From positions 3,162,001 to 3,226,000 of the forward strand of contig OZ252227.1 in NCBI GenBank assembly GCA_965249175.1: a stretch of DNA of 64,000 nucleotides, written 5' to 3'. Made by a program: the position numbers and the translations under genes. Below the pieces are notes generated by a model that worked only from the letters and a program-made list of their open reading frames with translations, was not told the origin of the DNA and made no database searches. The DNA is from CAZYFH01 sp965249175 (GTDB taxonomy: Bacteria; Acidobacteriota; Vicinamibacteria; Vicinamibacterales; UBA8438). Below are positions 9,096-18,887 of the stretch, piece by piece. Numbering within the stretch: position 1 is the stretch's first letter; every line of letters starts with the position of its first letter.

Positions 9096-10472
9096 CTACT
9101 CGGGGTAGTCGGCGTCCGCGAGCGAGACACGAACGATCTCACGGTCGTTGCGGGCGACGACGTGCTGGTTGGCGAACGCGGGGTGGGCCCACAGCACCAT
9201 TCGGTCGTTCCAACGGCCCGACGCGCCGCCCCGCGTATTCAAGGTCGGCTCGAGCAGCGACGTGCGGTCGATCTCCTCGTAGCCCTCCGGCGTGAACCGG
9301 GCGATGATCAACTCGCCGGCATCGTTGGACACGAAGTAGCGGTCGCCGTTGCGCACGAAATAGGCTGACCCGAAGCGCTCCTGCGCCACCATGGCGTCGC
9401 TTTGCCAGATCCGTTGACCGGTCGTCGCGTCGATGCCGCGTAGCTCGCCGTAGCTGCCAACACCGTAGAGATGGTCACCGTTGACGATCGGCGTCGAGAG
9501 GAGCGCGTGCAGCCCGTCGGTCAGGTGTGGAAGCTCGCTGCGGCTCCGCCCCTGCCAGAGCATGCGCGCCGCGGGCCGGTCGCTGTTGAGCGCCATCATC
9601 ATCGACCCGATGCGGAACTGGCTGATGAGCAGATACCGGCCACTGTGGACCGGCGTGGTGGTCGACAGCCCACCGCCGGACAGGAACTCCTGCTCCCAGT
9701 AGACGTCGCCCGTCTCGGGACTGAGTGAGGTCAAGGCCGTGGCGTGCCAAAAGATGAGCTGTCGCGTCCCACCCGCGTCGATCACGATCGGCGACGAGTA
9801 GCCGGTTTCCGACGTCATTTCCAACGCGCGCCACCGCTCCTCGCCGGTCGCCTTGTCGAAGCCCACGATCTTGGCGTCGGGCTCGCCACCGACGACGGCA
9901 ATCAGCAGGTCGCCCTCGACGAGCGGCGCGTGTGAGACCCCGTACACCGGAACCGTGGCGTCGTACTCGGCAACGGTGTCGACCTGCCACACGACCGCAC
10001 CGGTCCCCGCGTCCAGACACGACAGCATCCCCGCCGCGCCGAGCGCGTAGACGCGGTCGCCGTCGATCGTCGGCGGCGTGCGGGGGCCGTTGGCGAACTT
10101 CCACTGGATGTTGCGATAGGTCGCCGGCCACGTCTGCGACCAGAGGACCGCGCCGGTCTCCTCGTCGAGCGCGAGGAGCCGTTCCATGCCGTCCATGGTG
10201 CGGGTGTCCGGCGTCTCCTCGTAATCGAGGACGAACACGCGACCATCGGCGACCGCGGGTCCGGCAAAGCCGCCACCGATCGGCACACGCCAGATCACGT
10301 TGAGGCCGGCCCCGGGGAACCGTTCCACGACGCCGGTGTCCGCCCAGACGCCGTCTCGGTCGACGCCCCGCCATTGCGGCCAGTCCTCCGCCTCGAGGCC
10401 GGCGATCGCCAGGCCCACAACGATGCCGGCGGCGATCAGGCCGCGGCGATGTCGGAGTCGCTGATCAGACAC
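9096..10472 (-). CDS. PQQ-like beta-propeller protein (BamB/quinoprotein-like)
   Basis: 458 residues from GTG 10472, chosen because GGGAGA lies about 7-8 nt upstream; a GTG at 10508 would add 12 residues. A signal or anchor segment comes first ('GLIAAGIVVGLAIAGL'), then 'DWPQWRGVDRDGVW', the usual opening of acidobacterial and planctomycete PQQ-like propellers. Repeated blade motifs follow ('LALDEETGAVLW', 'LDAGTGAVVW', 'FDKATGEERW', 'IDATTGQRIW'). Periplasmic or cell-surface location is likely. No quinoprotein catalytic motif is obvious, so this may be a structural propeller. First gene of the minus-strand cluster. Confidence 0.85.
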   Translation of the reverse strand: MSDQRLRHRRGLIAAGIVVGLAIAGLEAEDWPQWRGVDRDGVWADTGVVERFPGAGLNVIWRVPIGGGFAGPAVADGRVFVLDYEETPDTRTMDGMERLLALDEETGAVLWSQTWPATYRNIQWKFANGPRTPPTIDGDRVYALGAAGMLSCLDAGTGAVVWQVDTVAEYDATVPVYGVSHAPLVEGDLLIAVVGGEPDAKIVGFDKATGEERWRALEMTSETGYSSPIVIDAGGTRQLIFWHATALTSLSPETGDVYWEQEFLSGGGLSTTTPVHSGRYLLISQFRIGSMMMALNSDRPAARMLWQGRSRSELPHLTDGLHALLSTPIVNGDHLYGVGSYGELRGIDATTGQRIWQSDAMVAQERFGSAYFVRNGDRYFVSNDAGELIIARFTPEGYEEIDRTSLLEPTLNTRGGASGRWNDRMVLWAHPAFANQHVVARNDREIVRVSLADADYPE

Positions 10473-10523
10473 CAGTGGTTCTCCCGCGGCATCCGCGGCG
10501 TGCCGCACGTCGCTCCGTGGTCG

Positions 10524-10751
10524 TTAGGAGCGAAACTGTCGTGCGGTCGTCTTCAACGCCCTGCTGAGGCGCAGCATTTCCGACCGCACGTCACGATACT
10601 CGCCCCTTTCAAGCTGTGCTTCGAAGATCGTCAGGGTCTCGGCGAACTCCAACAGGGTCCGCGCGTATTCCTTGCCGACCGCCGCTTCGACACGCCGTGC
10701 CAGGGCGCTGGCATCTACGGCGCGTCGTTTTCCTCCAACTCGTCCCCCCAA
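10524..10751 (-). CDS. small hypothetical protein (75 aa)
   Basis: TTG start at 10751 preceded by AAAGGAGG with about 8-nt spacing, a near-perfect ribosome site that decides the unusual start. The product is basic at the N-terminus and then looks like two amphipathic helices ('EYARTLLEFAETLTIFEAQL' and 'SEMLRLSRALKTTARQF'). No family recognised. A promoter-like TG-A-CATAAT-type box lies about 28 nt upstream of the start. It sits between the propeller gene and the kinase remnant. Confidence 0.6.
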   Translation of the reverse strand: MGGRVGGKRRAVDASALARRVEAAVGKEYARTLLEFAETLTIFEAQLERGEYRDVRSEMLRLSRALKTTARQFRS

Positions 10752-10777
10752 ATCTGGCGCCTCCTTTGAGCTGGGCT

Positions 10778-10793
10778 GATTATGCCACCAGCC
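10778..10793 (-). promoter_or_regulatory. promoter-like motif (copy 1 of 3)
   Basis: On the minus strand reads GGCTGGTGGCATAATC, 14/16 identical to motifs at 18773-18788 and 56443-56458. Each lies upstream of a minus-strand gene. CATAAT preceded by TG resembles an extended -10 box. Confidence 0.4.
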
Positions 10794-10820
10794 GGCGTGA
10801 CGCCGAAGAAGGCGTGGCCC

Positions 10821-13130
10821 CTATCCTGCGGCTGGCGTCTCGCTCGGGAAGTTCATCTTGCGGAGGAGGGCCTGGAAGCGGGGGTCGGCGCGGAGGGGGT
10901 CGAATCCGAGCCAGGTGCCGAGGTAGGACAGCATCCCGTCGCGTTCTTCTGCCGCCTTCTGGAGCCATGAGATGGCTTGCTCGTGCTCGCCCAGCCCAGT
11001 GTTGACCATGGCCAAGTACACGCCGGAGCAATACTCGCGTCGCCCCAGATCGCCGAGGATGCTGACGGCCTCTTGTCGGCTTCCAGCAAGGCCCAACACC
11101 CAGCCCAGAAGCGTCTGTGAAAAAGGGTCGTCGGGTGCAAGGACTGAGGCTTCCCTGAGCGCCTCGACCGCTTCGTCGTGCCTACGCAGACCACACAACG
11201 CCGCACCGAGATACCAGTAGAGCGCGTGGTAGGTCCGCTCCAACTCAATGCCGGCGCGCCTCGGCGATCGCCGCCTCATATCGCCGGGCCAGGCACAGTA
11301 TGTTCGCGAGCATGAAACGGACGAAGACAGAGAGGGGGTCGCGTTCGACAGCGTCGCGGGCTTCCGCTACTGACGCGTCCGATCGCCCGTTAGTGACGAG
11401 CAGATGTGCATAGTGGCTCCGGGCCCGCGAATCACCAGGGTGCAAGTCCAAGGCACGACCATACTCCCGCTCCGCTCCCGCCCAGTCCCACTCATAAGAT
11501 GAAGGACGACCGCCAGCGCAAAATGCGCGTCGGCTACCGTCTCGTCGATCGCGAGCGCCTTGAGTGCAGCTTCTCTTGCCATCGGCATGACCTGTTGAGG
11601 GGCTGCGGAACTGGCCATGGCCCTCGTGGTTTGAACCCAGGCGATACCGGCCTGAGCCTGGACGTAGGCGGGTTCGAGCGCGAGGGCCTGGGTGAAGCAC
11701 TCGAGGCCCATTTTCAGCGACGGCCCCGTCACTCGAAGCACATGGAACCGGCCTTTCAGGACCAGGTTGTAGGCCTCCAAGTTGTTCGTTGACCCCGTCA
11801 CTAACGGCGTACCTTGCGCACCGAGCAACTTCACTTTCAACGCGACCGTGACTGAATGCGCGATTTCATCTTGTACGGCGAACACGTCGTCCATGTCGCG
11901 GTCATACCGCTCCGACCACAAGTGGTAGCCATCGCTGACCCTGATCAACTGCGCAGTCACCCGTAACCGATTCCCCGCCTTGCGGACACTGCCTTCCAAC
12001 ACGGCGCGGACCTTCAGCCGCGTTCCGATCTCGGCCATCTCGAAATCCCTGGCCTTGGCTTGAAACGCTGACGTCCGCGACGCCACATGCAGCCCGTCCA
12101 ACGTTGTTAGAGCGTTGATGATCTCCTCGGCCATGCCTTCACAGAAGTAGGCCTGGTCCTTCCCTGGACTCATGTCATCGAACGGCAGCACGGCGATGGA
12201 CGGTACGTCGGAGTGAACACTCGCCGGCGTCGCCGGTGCCGTCGCGGCCCGCAGATCGTCGAGCAGATCGGTAACGGTCTGATACCGCCCTGACTCGCTC
12301 TTGCTCAAGGCGCGGCTGACAACGCCGTTCAATAACGCCGCCTCCCCAGTCAACGTCGGAGCAGGGCTCTCCAGAATCGCCTTCGAGATCGCCAGCAGGT
12401 TGTCCCCCTGGAATGGCTGCTTCCCACTCAGCATCTCGTAGAGCACCACGCCCAGCGACCAGATGTCTGTCCGGTGATCGACCTCTTCCCCGCGCGCCTG
12501 CTCCGGCGACATGTAGGCCACCGTGCCGACCGTCGTGCCGGTCTGCGTCACGCCCTCCGACCCCGCCAGCTTCGCGAGGCCGAAGTCGAGAATCTTGACG
12601 GTGCCATCCGTCGTCACCATCAGGTTGGCGGGCTTGATGTCGCGATGAACGATCCAGGCCGCGTGCGCCTTCGCAAGCCCCTGCCCAACCTGCGTGGCGA
12701 TGTCGACGGCGTCGTCCAGCGGGAGCGGCCCGCGCGCGACCCGCTGCTTCAGCGTCTCCCCTTCGTAATAGGCCATCACCAGGTAGAGCTGGCCGGCATC
12801 GTCAGTGGTCTCGTTGATCTCGTGGATGGTGCAGATGTTCGGGTGGTCCAGCGCCGACGCGGCTTGGGCTTCTTGCAGGAACCGCTGCTTCGCGGTGTCG
12901 TCGCGTGTCAGGTCGGGCTGCAGGAGCTTGATAGCGACCTGGCGCTTGAGCCGGAGGTCTTGTGCCAGGTAAACGACCCCCATGCCGCCCTGGCCGAGTT
13001 GGGAGCGAATCGTATACGGGCCGAGCGGCGAACCGGGTGCGACAGCCATCGGCGGAGCGATCATACGCGGCAGCACGAAGGGTTTGCTGCGCGCGGTCAG
13101 GGCTGGGGCAAGTGCGAACTCCTTTTTCAA
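10821..13130 (-). pseudogene. Ser/Thr kinase with TolB-N and TPR region, frameshifted
   Basis: The first frame (13130 to about 11500) encodes a Hanks-type kinase: glycine loop 'GQGGMGVVYLAQD', 'VAIKLL' Lys, 'VHRDIKPANLMV' catalytic loop, 'DFGLAKL', 'MSPEQARGEEVDHRTDIW'. A TolB-N-like domain ('IAVLPFDDMSPGKDQAYF', 'VLEGSVRKAGNRLRV', 'WSERYDRDMDDVFAVQDEIA') and TPR-like helices follow. At about 11495 the frame shifts ('LAVVLHL' to 'YEWDWAGAEREYGRAL'), and again near 11265 ('EAAIAEAR' to 'AGIELERTYHALYWYLGAAL'), ending at 10821. The kinase domain alone remains intact and could still be translated as a 587-residue protein. Start uncertain: ATG 13064 (MIAPPMAVAPG) is also plausible. Confidence 0.85.
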
Positions 13131-14240
13131 TCGTTCATCGCGCTTTTCGCTTGACAGCGTTCGAGATGCCGGTTGGCTCGCGACCGGGCCGCCCCGAGGA
13201 TGACCACTGTGAAGGCCTGGCTGCCAACCTGCTGCGGGTGCGGCGGCGGTTCCGACGTCGAAGGTGGTGAGGACCCCGCTCGGCTGTCCAGGACGCCCTC
13301 AAGCGTTTGAAAAACATGGGGTTATGATGGGATATGAGTACCCCAGACGCTCCGCGACAGGCCTCCGACCTCCCGTCCCACGCAACAGTGCCGCCCTTCG
13401 ATGCCTCGAGCTTCATCGAGGCCGCGCCATCGCTGCCCCGATCGCCGTGGTGCGCCCAGCCCCGGGTGAGCCCGGCGCAAGCTCGCGCGGAGCAGCTCGG
13501 CGAGGCGATTGCAGAGCTGTCGGCGCGCATCCAAGCGGCGACCTACGAGCTGCTGGTGTTGATCCGTGAGTTCGATGCGAGCGCCGGATGGAACACCGGG
13601 TTCCGCTCGTGCGCCCATTGGTTGAATTGGCGGACCGGGTTGGATCTTGGGGCGGCTCGCGAGAAGGTGCGGGTCGCCCGTGTTCTGGGCGACCTCCCGT
13701 TGCTGAGCGACGCCATGCAGCGTGGCCAGCTCTCTTACTCGAAGGTCCGGGCGCTGACACGCGTGGCGACTGCTGAGAACGAGCGGTCACTGCTCGACTT
13801 CGCACGCTGCGGGACGGCGGCGCATGTCGAGCGGCTGGTCAGGGGGTGGCGGCGAGTCGACCGGGTGGCTGAGGCGAAGGACACGCGGCGACGGCACGAA
13901 ACGCGTGAGCTGCGGACGTGGGTCGATGCCGACGGGATGGTCGTCATCCACGGCCTACTCTCACCCGAGGTAGGAGCCGTCGTGCAACGGGCCCTCGAGG
14001 CGGCAAGCGAGCGGCTCTACAAGGACACGGCCGACACCGACCCCGGTGCCTCGGAGACGACCGCGGGCCAGCGGCGGGCCGACGCCCTCGGTCTGTTGGC
14101 CGAAAGTGCTCTCGCGGCAGACCTCGACCGTGGGACCGCCGGCGATCGGTATCAGGTCGTCGTGCACGTCGACGAGGGTGTCCTGGAGAACGACGAGGCA
14201 ACCGGCCAGTCCGCGTTGGAGGACGGCCCGTACGGCCGGG

Positions 14241-14308
14241 TGGCCCCGGGAAGTTACCCTCCCGGGGCTCCCACAGATCCGGACGTGCCCAATTCAGGCA
14301 TCCGGCTC
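14241..14308 (-). ncRNA. group II intron domains V and VI
   Basis: Read on the minus strand, domain V begins GAGCCGGATGCC and returns as GGGCACGTCCGGATCTG, a 35-nt hairpin with the conserved AGC near its 5' side and a GAAT-type loop. Domain VI follows: GCCCCGGGA pairs with TCCCGGGGC around a GGGTAACT loop whose As could supply the branch point. The intron ends a few bases later. Confidence 0.8.
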
Positions 14309-14314
14309 CTCGGT

Positions 14315-15670
14315 CTACGGGTTCGCTGCGCGACGGTAGATGCTGTGTACGACACGCGGTGGGGTGAGCGGATAGTGGCGCAGAAGACGCCGAAACGCCT
14401 CCCAGGTCAGGTGGGCTGTTCGCGAGCGCCGACTCAGCCAGGTCCGCCACCGGCGTTCAACCTGCCGGTGGAAGTTGGCTAACGCGCGCGCATTGCCGGT
14501 CACGCCGTAATACTGGTAGTGACCGCGCAGTTGCTGATTCAGCCCCGCCTGTTGGTCCGCCACGCGTTGATGCCGGTGGACTCGGCACCACCGACCAATG
14601 CGCTGCAGCGCCCGACTGAGACGACCGGAGGCCGTCGTGCGCCGCACCACCCAGCGGCCCGTCCGGGACCGCCCCCAGAAGTGGGTAAAGCCCAGGAGGT
14701 CGAAGGCCTGGCCCGGGTCCGGGTGGGCCCCCCGCCGCGGCCGGTGGAAGTCCACCAGTCGCGTCTTCTCCGGGTGGAGGGTCAGACCGTACTTCCCGAA
14801 ACGTTTCGGGAGCACGGCCAGTACCCGCCGCGCGTCGTCCTCGTATTCGAAGCCCAGCACCGCATCGTCGGCGTAGCGCACCAAGAAGGCACGCCCCCGC
14901 AGGCGCGGGCAGACACACTGGTCAAACCAGGTGTCCAGGACTTCGTGGAGGAAGACGTTCGAAAGCAGCGGGCTGACCACGCCGCCCTGGGGAGTGCCCT
15001 GGTCCGGATACCAGACCTGGCCCTCTTCCATGACGCCGGCTCGTAGCCACTTCCCGATGGCGCGCCGCAGCACGCCGTCACGCACCCGTTGGTCCAGCAC
15101 CTGCCGCAGCTGCGCATGGTCGACGCTGTCGAAGAAGTGCTGGATGTCAAGGTCGACCACCCACCCTCCCCCGATGTCCATGAGCCCTCGCCACGCCGCC
15201 TCGAGCGCGTGGTGCGCACGACGCCCCGGCCGGAACCCGTACGAGCAGGGCAGAAAGTCCTGTTCATAGATCGGGTCCAACGCCATGACCACCGCGCGCT
15301 GCAGGACTTTGTCCTCCAGCGTCGGAATGCCAATAGGGCGTGTCTGATTGCCCGCACCCGCTTTGGGGATGTGTACCCGACGCACGGCCGGCGCCTGATA
15401 CCGGCCGGACTTGAACCGGGCCAGCAAGCTGGTCAGATTCGCCTCCAACGCGGTCTCATACTGCGCCGCCGTCACCCCGTCCACCCCCGCCGCGCCACGC
15501 TTGCGCGTGCGACGATACGCCTCCCGGAGCCAGCCCACGTCGATGAGGTGGGCCAGCGTCGTGAGCACCTGCTTTGGCGTCTGCCTCGCCAGGGTCGCTA
15601 TCTTCCCTTGTTTCGTTGAGATGGTTTCACGGCTCGATGTCCGTGGCATCTGTCCCTCCGGAAGTTCCAT
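14315..15670 (-). CDS. ltrA: group II intron reverse transcriptase/maturase
   Basis: 451 residues from ATG 15670 (GGAGG 7 nt upstream). ATG 15649, with its own GGAGGG, is an alternative. RT motifs appear in order: '[15 protein letters not shown]' (RT0/1), '[20 protein letters not shown]', '[14 protein letters not shown]', '[18 protein letters not shown]', '[18 protein letters not shown]', '[13 protein letters not shown]' with the catalytic YADD, '[11 protein letters not shown]', then a basic maturase/thumb region ('[17 protein letters not shown]'). No HNH endonuclease domain follows, so mobility would use the En-minus route. The ORF is intact, so the intron may still be active. Confidence 0.95.
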   Translation of the reverse strand: MELPEGQMPRTSSRETISTKQGKIATLARQTPKQVLTTLAHLIDVGWLREAYRRTRKRGAAGVDGVTAAQYETALEANLTSLLARFKSGRYQAPAVRRVHIPKAGAGNQTRPIGIPTLEDKVLQRAVVMALDPIYEQDFLPCSYGFRPGRRAHHALEAAWRGLMDIGGGWVVDLDIQHFFDSVDHAQLRQVLDQRVRDGVLRRAIGKWLRAGVMEEGQVWYPDQGTPQGGVVSPLLSNVFLHEVLDTWFDQCVCPRLRGRAFLVRYADDAVLGFEYEDDARRVLAVLPKRFGKYGLTLHPEKTRLVDFHRPRRGAHPDPGQAFDLLGFTHFWGRSRTGRWVVRRTTASGRLSRALQRIGRWCRVHRHQRVADQQAGLNQQLRGHYQYYGVTGNARALANFHRQVERRWRTWLSRRSRTAHLTWEAFRRLLRHYPLTPPRVVHSIYRRAANP

Positions 15671-16828
15671 AGTCCGACCTCCGCCTTCCCTCCATGGGGT
15701 CCCCTGGGGTGGGTTCCCCCACTTCACCGGTACTATGCAGAGGCTCCGACGTCTCGCCTCCCCGCGTCGCTTCGTTGCCTTCGCTCGGCGGTGCCATCCT
15801 GACGCCTCTTCCTTCGCTCCCTGCCCGCATGGGCGTCACGCGTCCAGGGCCCGGACCATTTCTTCAGCGGCGCCCGTCGACCGCTTCTCCAGGATGGAGA
15901 GCACGAGACCTCCCAGGTTCCTGGGGAACCCCCCTGTGTACATGCCCCGCTCTTCGACCCCGGCGGACCCCACGACCCTGGCCACGGCGGGCCGTACGAT
16001 GCTGCCTTCCGCTCAGAAAACGGCGTCGGCTCCGCAATCAGTTTCCTTTCGAGGCTCAATCACGCGGCCTGCACACGCCCTGTGTACGCTTCGCAGCCGG
16101 GGTCGCCCCCGGACCACGCAACACTCGGTTCCGGCTGGTGCCTACCCTTTGCCGGGACAGGATTTCCACCTGCTGGGTTCCTCTAGAAAGTTTCCGTCAT
16201 GTCGTAAGAGCTACATGGCTTCCCCTCTCTCCAGGCTTTACCTGGCGCAATTTCCGCGGAAACGTCGCGCCGGATCGCGTGCGACGCCGCAACGGTCGCC
16301 ATGCGCCACGCGCGCGACGGGACGGTGCTCGACGTGGGCCGAAAAACGCGCACCGTCTCGCCGGCCCTCCGCCGCGCGCTGACGGCCCGCGACCGCCAGT
16401 GCCGCTTCCCGGGCTGTTCCGCCTGCCACTGCGATGCCCACCACCTCCAGCATTGGGCGCAAGGCGGCGCAACCCGCCTCAACAACCTGCTGTTGCTCTG
16501 TCGCCGCCACCATCGCGGTGTACACGAAGAAGGCTTCACAGTCAGACTCGGCGCCGACGGCGAGGCCCGCTTCGCGTGGCCTGGTGGCCGCCCGCTGCTC
16601 GACGCTCCGCCAGCCCCCAGCTGGGCGGGCGCCCCGCTGGCCCACACGAACGCCCGCCTGGCCTCGGCCGACATCCCTATCGACGCCCACACGGCAACCC
16701 CGCATTGGCACGGCGAACGTCTGGATCTCGCGTACGCGATCGATGTGATGTGGCGGCCGCAGGCGACCGGCCACGACACTTCCAGCTGACGCGCGCGCTG
16801 CTGCTCGACGCGGGGCTATGCTGTGAGC

Positions 16829-17314
16829 ATGAACGCCTCCGAGATCAGGCAGACCGTCGCACGCCAGCTGCGTCAGAGCCACGCCCATGCCGGACTCTCC
16901 GCGGCGCTCGATCGATTCCCTGCGGATCTCGCCGGCCGACACGCCGAGGGGCACACGCATACCGCCTGGCAGCAAGTCGAGCACATGCGGCTCGCGGCGG
17001 ACGACCTCATCGCGTATTGCGGGGACCCCAACTACGAAGCACGGGCGTTTCCGGACGGCTACTGGCCTGAGAGCCAAGCGCCGCCCTCGACCGAGGCGTG
17101 GTCAGTGACGACCCGCCAGCTCCTCGACGCCACCGAGCAGATGGCGCAGCTCGTCGAGGATTCCGGTCGCGATCTCCTTGCGAAGGTCCCCGCGGCCGAG
17201 AAGGAACACCATCACACGCTTCGGGCGGCGCTGATATTGCTGGACCACAACGGCTATCACGCCGCGCAGCTCATCACGCTGCGCCAGGCCCTGGGCGCCT
17301 GGCCTGCGAGCTAA
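16829..17314 (+). CDS. DinB/YfiT-like four-helix protein
   Basis: 161 residues from ATG 16829 (GTG 16823 is an alternative). The helical pattern and His positions 'QQVEHMRLAADDLI' and 'LLDHNGYHAAQLITLRQALG' are typical of the DinB superfamily, in which three His bind a divalent metal. Members include thiol transferases and stress proteins, so the reaction cannot be assigned. It converges on the M20 peptidase gene with only 4 bp between their stops. Confidence 0.75.
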   Translation: MNASEIRQTVARQLRQSHAHAGLSAALDRFPADLAGRHAEGHTHTAWQQVEHMRLAADDLIAYCGDPNYEARAFPDGYWPESQAPPSTEAWSVTTRQLLDATEQMAQLVEDSGRDLLAKVPAAEKEHHHTLRAALILLDHNGYHAAQLITLRQALGAWPAS

Positions 17315-17318
17315 GACA

Positions 17319-18707
17319 CTAGTCCACGGCAAGCTGCTGCACGATGTCCAACATCATGACGACGCCGCGCCGGACGTTCTCGACAGAGATCCGCTCGTTG
17401 TTGCCGTGCACGCCCCCGCGATCTTCCGGCGGGATCGCGAACGGCGCGAAGCCGTACGCCGTCATGCCGAGGTCACGCAGAAAGTGGCTGTCGGTGAAGG
17501 CGGACAACACGGCCGGCACGACGACCGCGCCCGGAAAGTGGGTGCGGGTGACGTCCATGATCGCGCCGTACAGCACCGTCTCGGCAGAGGAGACCGCAGG
17601 CGTGAAGCCCATCAGCGTTTCGATCTCGACCTCGTCACCCAGCACGGCGCGCATCTCGTCGAGAAATGCCTCGGGATCCTGATCCGGGAGCAGACGGCAA
17701 TCGAGCTCGGACCAGGCTTCGTTCGGCACCACGTTGATCTTGGTGCTTCCGCTGAGCCTGGTGATGGAGCACGTGTTGCGGATCAGCCCGTGAAGACCCG
17801 GGTTGTCTTGCTGAAGCTCGGCCGCCACTCCAGGCTCGCGAATCGCGGCTGCCATGTCCCGATAGCGGTCGCGCCATGTCGCCGGCGCCGCGGCGGCGAT
17901 CCCCTTGAAGTACGCATCGACGGCGGGAATCACGCGAGCCTCGAACTCGTGTTCACGCAGCCGGTCCAACGCCGCCACGAGACGCGTGATCGACGACACG
18001 GCGAGCGGGCGCGAACCGTGGCCGGGCTCACCACGCGTCGTGAGCCGGAGCCAATACGGCACCTTCTGGGTCACTTCGACCGCGAACTGCACCCGCCCGT
18101 CGACCACCGAGCCGGAACCGCCTTCGTTGATCACGTAGGCGATGCCGTCGAACACCTCGGGGCGCTGGTCGACCAGCCAGCCGACGCCGAAGAAGCCGCC
18201 GGCCTCCTCGTCCGCCGTCGCCATGAAGACCACGTCGCGGGTCAGCGCGGCGCCCGCCCGATGGAGGGCGAGGAAGGCCGCCAGGTGGACGATGCCGGCG
18301 GCCTTCGTATCGAGTGCACCCCTGCCGTACACCATCTCGTCACGGATCTCTCCCGACAGCGGGTCGGTGACCCACGCGTCCGGATCGGCCGGCACGACGT
18401 CGATATGGTGAAGCAGGAGCAGGCCCGGCTCCTCGCCCCCCTCGAGACGCGCCCAGATATTGCCTCGGCCCGGCGCCGATTCAGCCGTCTCGAACTCAAT
18501 CCCCTCGTCTTCGAAGATCGCCGCAAGAAAGTCCACACCGGCGATTTCGTTGCCCGGAGGATTGACCGTGTCGACGCGGATGTACTCTTGGAGCCATTCG
18601 ACAGCCCGGTCCGGGAGGTCGCCAGCGCTGACCTGCGCCGATGCGGGCGTTGCCCCCAGGCTCAGTACCAGCACAGCGAGTGCGCCACAACCGACGTCGC
18701 TCTTCAT
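17319..18707 (-). CDS. secreted M20-family metallopeptidase
   Basis: 462 residues from ATG 18707, chosen for the signal peptide (ends 'TPASAQV') and AGAGAGGA 9 nt upstream. Zinc-site motifs are present: 'LLLHHIDVVPAD' (first His and Asp), 'GRGALDTKAAG' (bridging Asp), 'ATADEEAGG' (catalytic Glu pair), 'GEPGHGSRPLAVSS' (dimerisation-domain His), and 'GGVHGNNERISVENV' (last His). Family members remove N-terminal residues or deacylate amino acids; export suggests peptide scavenging. Divergent from the DUF1800 gene. Confidence 0.9.
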   Translation of the reverse strand: MKSDVGCGALAVLVLSLGATPASAQVSAGDLPDRAVEWLQEYIRVDTVNPPGNEIAGVDFLAAIFEDEGIEFETAESAPGRGNIWARLEGGEEPGLLLLHHIDVVPADPDAWVTDPLSGEIRDEMVYGRGALDTKAAGIVHLAAFLALHRAGAALTRDVVFMATADEEAGGFFGVGWLVDQRPEVFDGIAYVINEGGSGSVVDGRVQFAVEVTQKVPYWLRLTTRGEPGHGSRPLAVSSITRLVAALDRLREHEFEARVIPAVDAYFKGIAAAAPATWRDRYRDMAAAIREPGVAAELQQDNPGLHGLIRNTCSITRLSGSTKINVVPNEAWSELDCRLLPDQDPEAFLDEMRAVLGDEVEIETLMGFTPAVSSAETVLYGAIMDVTRTHFPGAVVVPAVLSAFTDSHFLRDLGMTAYGFAPFAIPPEDRGGVHGNNERISVENVRRGVVMMLDIVQQLAVD

Positions 18708-18772
18708 CGACACGCGTCCTCTCTCGCCACGACGGACCCAACGGTCATCCACGCCGCGGTAGAATCGCTGAT

Positions 18773-18788
18773 GATTATGTCACCGGCC
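18773..18788 (-). promoter_or_regulatory. promoter-like motif (copy 2 of 3)
   Basis: Minus strand GGCCGGTGACATAATC, identical to 56443-56458 and near-identical to 10778-10793. Lies 66 nt upstream of the M20 start. TG-A-CATAAT fits an extended -10 box. Confidence 0.45.
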
Positions 18789-18887
18789 CCGACGAAGAAA
18801 CCCGGCAGACGGGGCAGGGCTCGGTGTATAACGGTGCTGACAGATGGTGGGCCGAGGGGCCCGGCTGGCAATGAGGGGATCCAACTC

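Larger units (their letters stand above)
14241..16250 (-). mobile_element. group II intron with reverse transcriptase, antisense in DUF222-HNH
   Basis: About 2,010 bp on the minus strand. The 5' end reads TTGCGCCAGGTAAAGCC (a variant of GUGYG), followed by about 580 bp of structured RNA before the reverse-transcriptase ORF. Downstream of the ORF lie domain V (14274-14308) and a domain VI hairpin (14243-14272). Boundaries are accurate to 1-2 nt and were chosen because they restore the host reading frame; a 14240/16249 cut also restores it. Insertion against host transcription means the host gene is inactivated. Confidence 0.85.
13334..16789 (+). pseudogene. DUF222/HNH endonuclease gene interrupted by a group II intron
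   Basis: The left part (13334-14240) encodes the DUF222 region ('AGWNTGFRSCAHWLNWRTG', 'LSYSKVRALTRVA', '[11 protein letters not shown]', 'ALEDG'). The right part (16251-16789) begins 'SAETSRRIACDAATVAM' and contains the HNH nuclease motif ('CRFPGCSACHCDAHHL', 'NNLLLLCRRHH'). Joining 14240 to 16251 restores one frame of exactly 482 codons and creates 'GRVSAETS', as expected for the family. The roughly 2-kb insert is in antisense orientation, so self-splicing cannot rescue this mRNA. DUF222-HNH genes are themselves often repeated or mobile. Start ATG 13334. Confidence 0.88.

Noticed and set aside
7504..9108. 534-codon plus-strand frame
   Set aside because: Antisense to the MBL-fold gene, with no motifs of its own; typical of high-GC shadow frames.
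13290..13320. CAAGCGTTTGAA near the DUF222 start as a further tail repeat
   Set aside because: Only half of the palindrome is present and the TGCTCGCG block is missing; likely chance.
17406..18887. Very long plus-strand frame running into the DUF1800 gene
   Set aside because: It is antisense to the M20 peptidase, whose metal motifs are clear. The DUF1800 signal segment begins at 18888.
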